DNA of 9,427 bases from JAYZQT01 sp036136335 (lineage in GTDB: Bacteria > Pseudomonadota > Alphaproteobacteria > MPNO01 > UBA830): NCBI GenBank assembly GCA_036136335.1, contig JAYZQT010000075.1, forward strand, positions 1 to 9,427. The letters are read 5' to 3'. How positions within the stretch are numbered: position 1 is the stretch's first letter; every line of letters starts with the position of its first letter. The notes under the pieces are model-generated. The model was not told the origin of the DNA and made no database searches. It saw nothing but the letters and a program-made list of their open reading frames with translations. Both the position numbers and the translations under genes were made by a program. Below are positions 8,801 to 9,427 of the stretch, one piece after another.

Positions 8801-9417
8801 CGTTCGAAGGTGTCCTCAAACAAGGGCTTGATCCCGGGGAAACCGATCTCGGATCCATTTCGGCTTACCATACCAAAATCATGCATCCAGATGGGCTGGG
8901 AGCCATCCATACGGATAACGTAGGGGACCTCCTCAATAACCTTTAAACCCATGTTTTCAAGTACAGGCAGCACGTCAGAAAGCGGCAGGGAGCTGCCTTT
9001 GTTGAAAATCTTAAACCTTACAGAATATTTCTGTTCACCGGGAACTCGATCGAGTCTCATTTGAATATTGTTGAGGTCCGCGGCTAAAGAAATCAATTTA
9101 ATATCGACAACCGCTTGGCGGGGCGAAAACAATTCACGGTAAGCTGTTGGAAATGCCAATTGAAATCGTTGAAACGTCTCAAGGCCTTCGCTCTCGCCAT
9201 GAGCCGTTATCAGGGCACTTTTGAGATCATTGATCCAAGTGCTCGCATTTGGGGATTTGTCTCCAGACATACTTTTTCTTTGCCCTGCTTTCCCTACAAT
9301 CCGTTCCGGGGGGGGTTGTTTCGGGCGCTTGATTCTTTCAGACATTTGTCTTTCCCAGACGGTTGAGCCAGAAAATTGGAGTTCCCAACAAACACCAACG
9401 AACAGCGTAGGAGCCAT
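5896..9417 (-). CDS. NAD-dependent glutamate dehydrogenase, large (Bac_GDH) type, N-terminus atypical
   Basis: Oxidises L-glutamate to 2-oxoglutarate and ammonium with NAD+, chiefly for glutamate catabolism in the cytoplasm. From ATG 9417 it has 1173 residues; the 180-kDa class has about 1600. Conserved sequence begins near residue 60 (WINDLKSALI). The catalytic domain has GGIRWSDRREDFRTE at 378-392, K398, K403 and GAKGG at 411-415. The NAD-binding part has GVGDMSGDVFGNG at 547-559, followed by NTDFIDNSAG at 721-730. The long helical C-terminal region runs to a TGA stop without interruption. The regulatory N-terminal region of about 450 residues is missing. In its place is a short basic, proline-rich stretch I do not recognise. 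The frame stays open to the window edge, so a partial gene cannot be excluded. ATG 9345 (1149 residues) has GGGAAAG four bases upstream and is a reasonable start; ATG 9270 is another. A409 replaces the Pro usually seen before the GAKGG loop. Confidence 0.9.
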   Translation of the reverse strand: MAPTLFVGVCWELQFSGSTVWERQMSERIKRPKQPPPERIVGKAGQRKSMSGDKSPNASTWINDLKSALITAHGESEGLETFQRFQLAFPTAYRELFSPRQAVVDIKLISLAADLNNIQMRLDRVPGEQKYSVRFKIFNKGSSLPLSDVLPVLENMGLKVIEEVPYVIRMDGSQPIWMHDFGMVSRNGSEIGFPGIKPLFEDTFERVWNGEIEDDGFNSLVTYAGLHWRQVMALRAYCKFLRQARTPFSEAYMIRTFTRNVPIIRDLLVLFRVLLDPDGKRNKSYAGRLRNRIERALDEVRNIDEDRILRCYLNLVEVTLRTNFFQTDDSGRPKPYLSFKFDSENIVDLPTPRPMREIFLYSPRVEGVHLRGGKVARGGIRWSDRREDFRTEVLGLMKAQMTKNAVIVAVGAKGGFVLKKPPTVGGPKALQAEGLACYKILIRGLLDITDNLCAGEITPPHAVVCRDGVDPYLVVAADKGTATFSDVANGIAAESGFWLDDAFASGGSKGYDHKKMGITARGAWVSVKRHFREMGLNTQTNSFSVVGVGDMSGDVFGNGMLLSKHINLVAAFNHLHIFVDPNPDPAESWRERKRLFRKTRSTWSDYNRNLISKGGGVFERSAKALSVSPQMQALLNLPATASPNEVIRAILLSQTDLLWLGGIGTYIKSSQESDTDVGDRTNDNIRVDARELRCKVIGEGANLGVTQLGRIEYALCDGRVNTDFIDNSAGVASSDQEVNIKILLGEAIDEDRLAPKERDKLLVEMTSDVAEHVLMDNYRQTMALTHAEALGADALSDAARFMRSLEQKGILNRASEFLPDDEKIDERKMRGTGLTRPEIAVLLAYAKMALYKDILETDLPDDRWLVRDIGLYFPPKLAKKYKTYLGRHRLRREITSTYITNSLVNRVGPTFINDMKLRTGADTAQIVRAYLICRRVFGLRRHWSAIEALDNVIPAHAQTSLHFHVSNLARRGTMWFAQNLGPTLNVASTVDLFEPGIKELARSADGYMSDESKAVIDEDIAKYQLCGVPTRVSREIAHFDVLYAGCDIVRIHQNAGYGVSDTAKAYFYIGARFNFDWLRQKARNLGADNEWQVKAISSVVDDLYEQQVILVSRIITNAGGISAVDKKVVEWEKSRAHQVARLNGTVQEMRRAQRIDISMLSVANRHIRRLIGA
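5906..5919. repeat. 14-base perfect palindrome at the end of the dehydrogenase gene
   Basis: ATCAGGCGCCTGAT is its own reverse complement. It lies in the last codons of the glutamate dehydrogenase (around RRLIGA) and 45 bases past the stop of the converging cupin gene. As RNA it could form a short five-pair hairpin with a four-base loop, but no U-tract follows on either strand, so it is not a typical rho-independent terminator. Overlap with coding sequence makes chance plausible. Confidence 0.35.
8153..8177. repeat. Inverted repeat with GGGGGTTT/AAACCCCC arms inside the dehydrogenase gene
   Basis: GGGGGTTT (8153-8160) and AAACCCCC (8170-8177) are perfectly complementary around a nine-base loop. 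In the mRNA this is a GC-rich hairpin just downstream of the GAKGG catalytic loop, encoding GFVLKKPPT. The arms arise partly from Pro-Pro and Gly-Phe codons, so protein sequence may explain it. No role is known. Confidence 0.4.
9350..9356 (-). promoter_or_regulatory. Weak ribosome site supporting an internal dehydrogenase start
   Basis: GGGAAAG on the minus strand lies four bases before ATG 9345. Neither ATG 9417 nor ATG 9270 has a better site. If used, it makes the product 1149 residues and means the gene really lacks the usual N-terminal half. Confidence 0.3.
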
Positions 9418-9427
9418 ATGGCTTAGA

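Overview
This looks like a chromosomal segment from an alphaproteobacterium with roughly balanced base composition. The evidence is the protein families: a long bacterial-type NAD-glutamate dehydrogenase, a UMF1-family transporter, a CapD/WbpM-type membrane dehydratase and PurH. A marine or Rhodospirillales-like lineage would fit, but I cannot place it more precisely from sequence reading alone. All genes recognised are housekeeping or cell-envelope genes. I found no insertion sequence, phage gene, CRISPR array, tRNA or rRNA, and no evidence of a wholly new system.

Layout on the + strand: the last 23 codons of an unidentified upstream frame (1-72), a short gap, then a large membrane-anchored UDP-sugar 4,6-dehydratase/epimerase (191-2290). 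The purH reading frame (2318-3901) follows 27 bases later and has a strong Shine-Dalgarno. On the - strand, convergent with purH, is a 12-TM UMF1-family permease (3914-5191). A 111-base divergent spacer with a TATAAT box separates it from a small CDO-like cupin metalloprotein (5303-5860, +). The cupin converges with an NAD-dependent glutamate dehydrogenase (5896 to about 9417, -) that runs close to the right edge.

Two genes are not ordinary. purH carries one in-frame TAA at 2981-2983, exactly where the conserved glutamate of the GENPHQ motif should be. The frame is unshifted on both sides, and the protein would otherwise be a full-length 527-residue PurH. The glutamate dehydrogenase has a complete catalytic region and C-terminus, but only about 60 unrecognisable residues precede the conserved region, where relatives of the 180-kDa class carry roughly 450 residues of regulatory sequence. 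Sequence error, gene decay and real divergence all remain possible, and I say below what would separate them.

Functionally, the window combines surface-polysaccharide sugar synthesis, the last two steps of IMP synthesis and glutamate catabolism to 2-oxoglutarate. It also holds a transporter/cupin pair of unknown substrate. The capD-like gene and purH may be co-transcribed; the permease and cupin are divergently transcribed and could share control.
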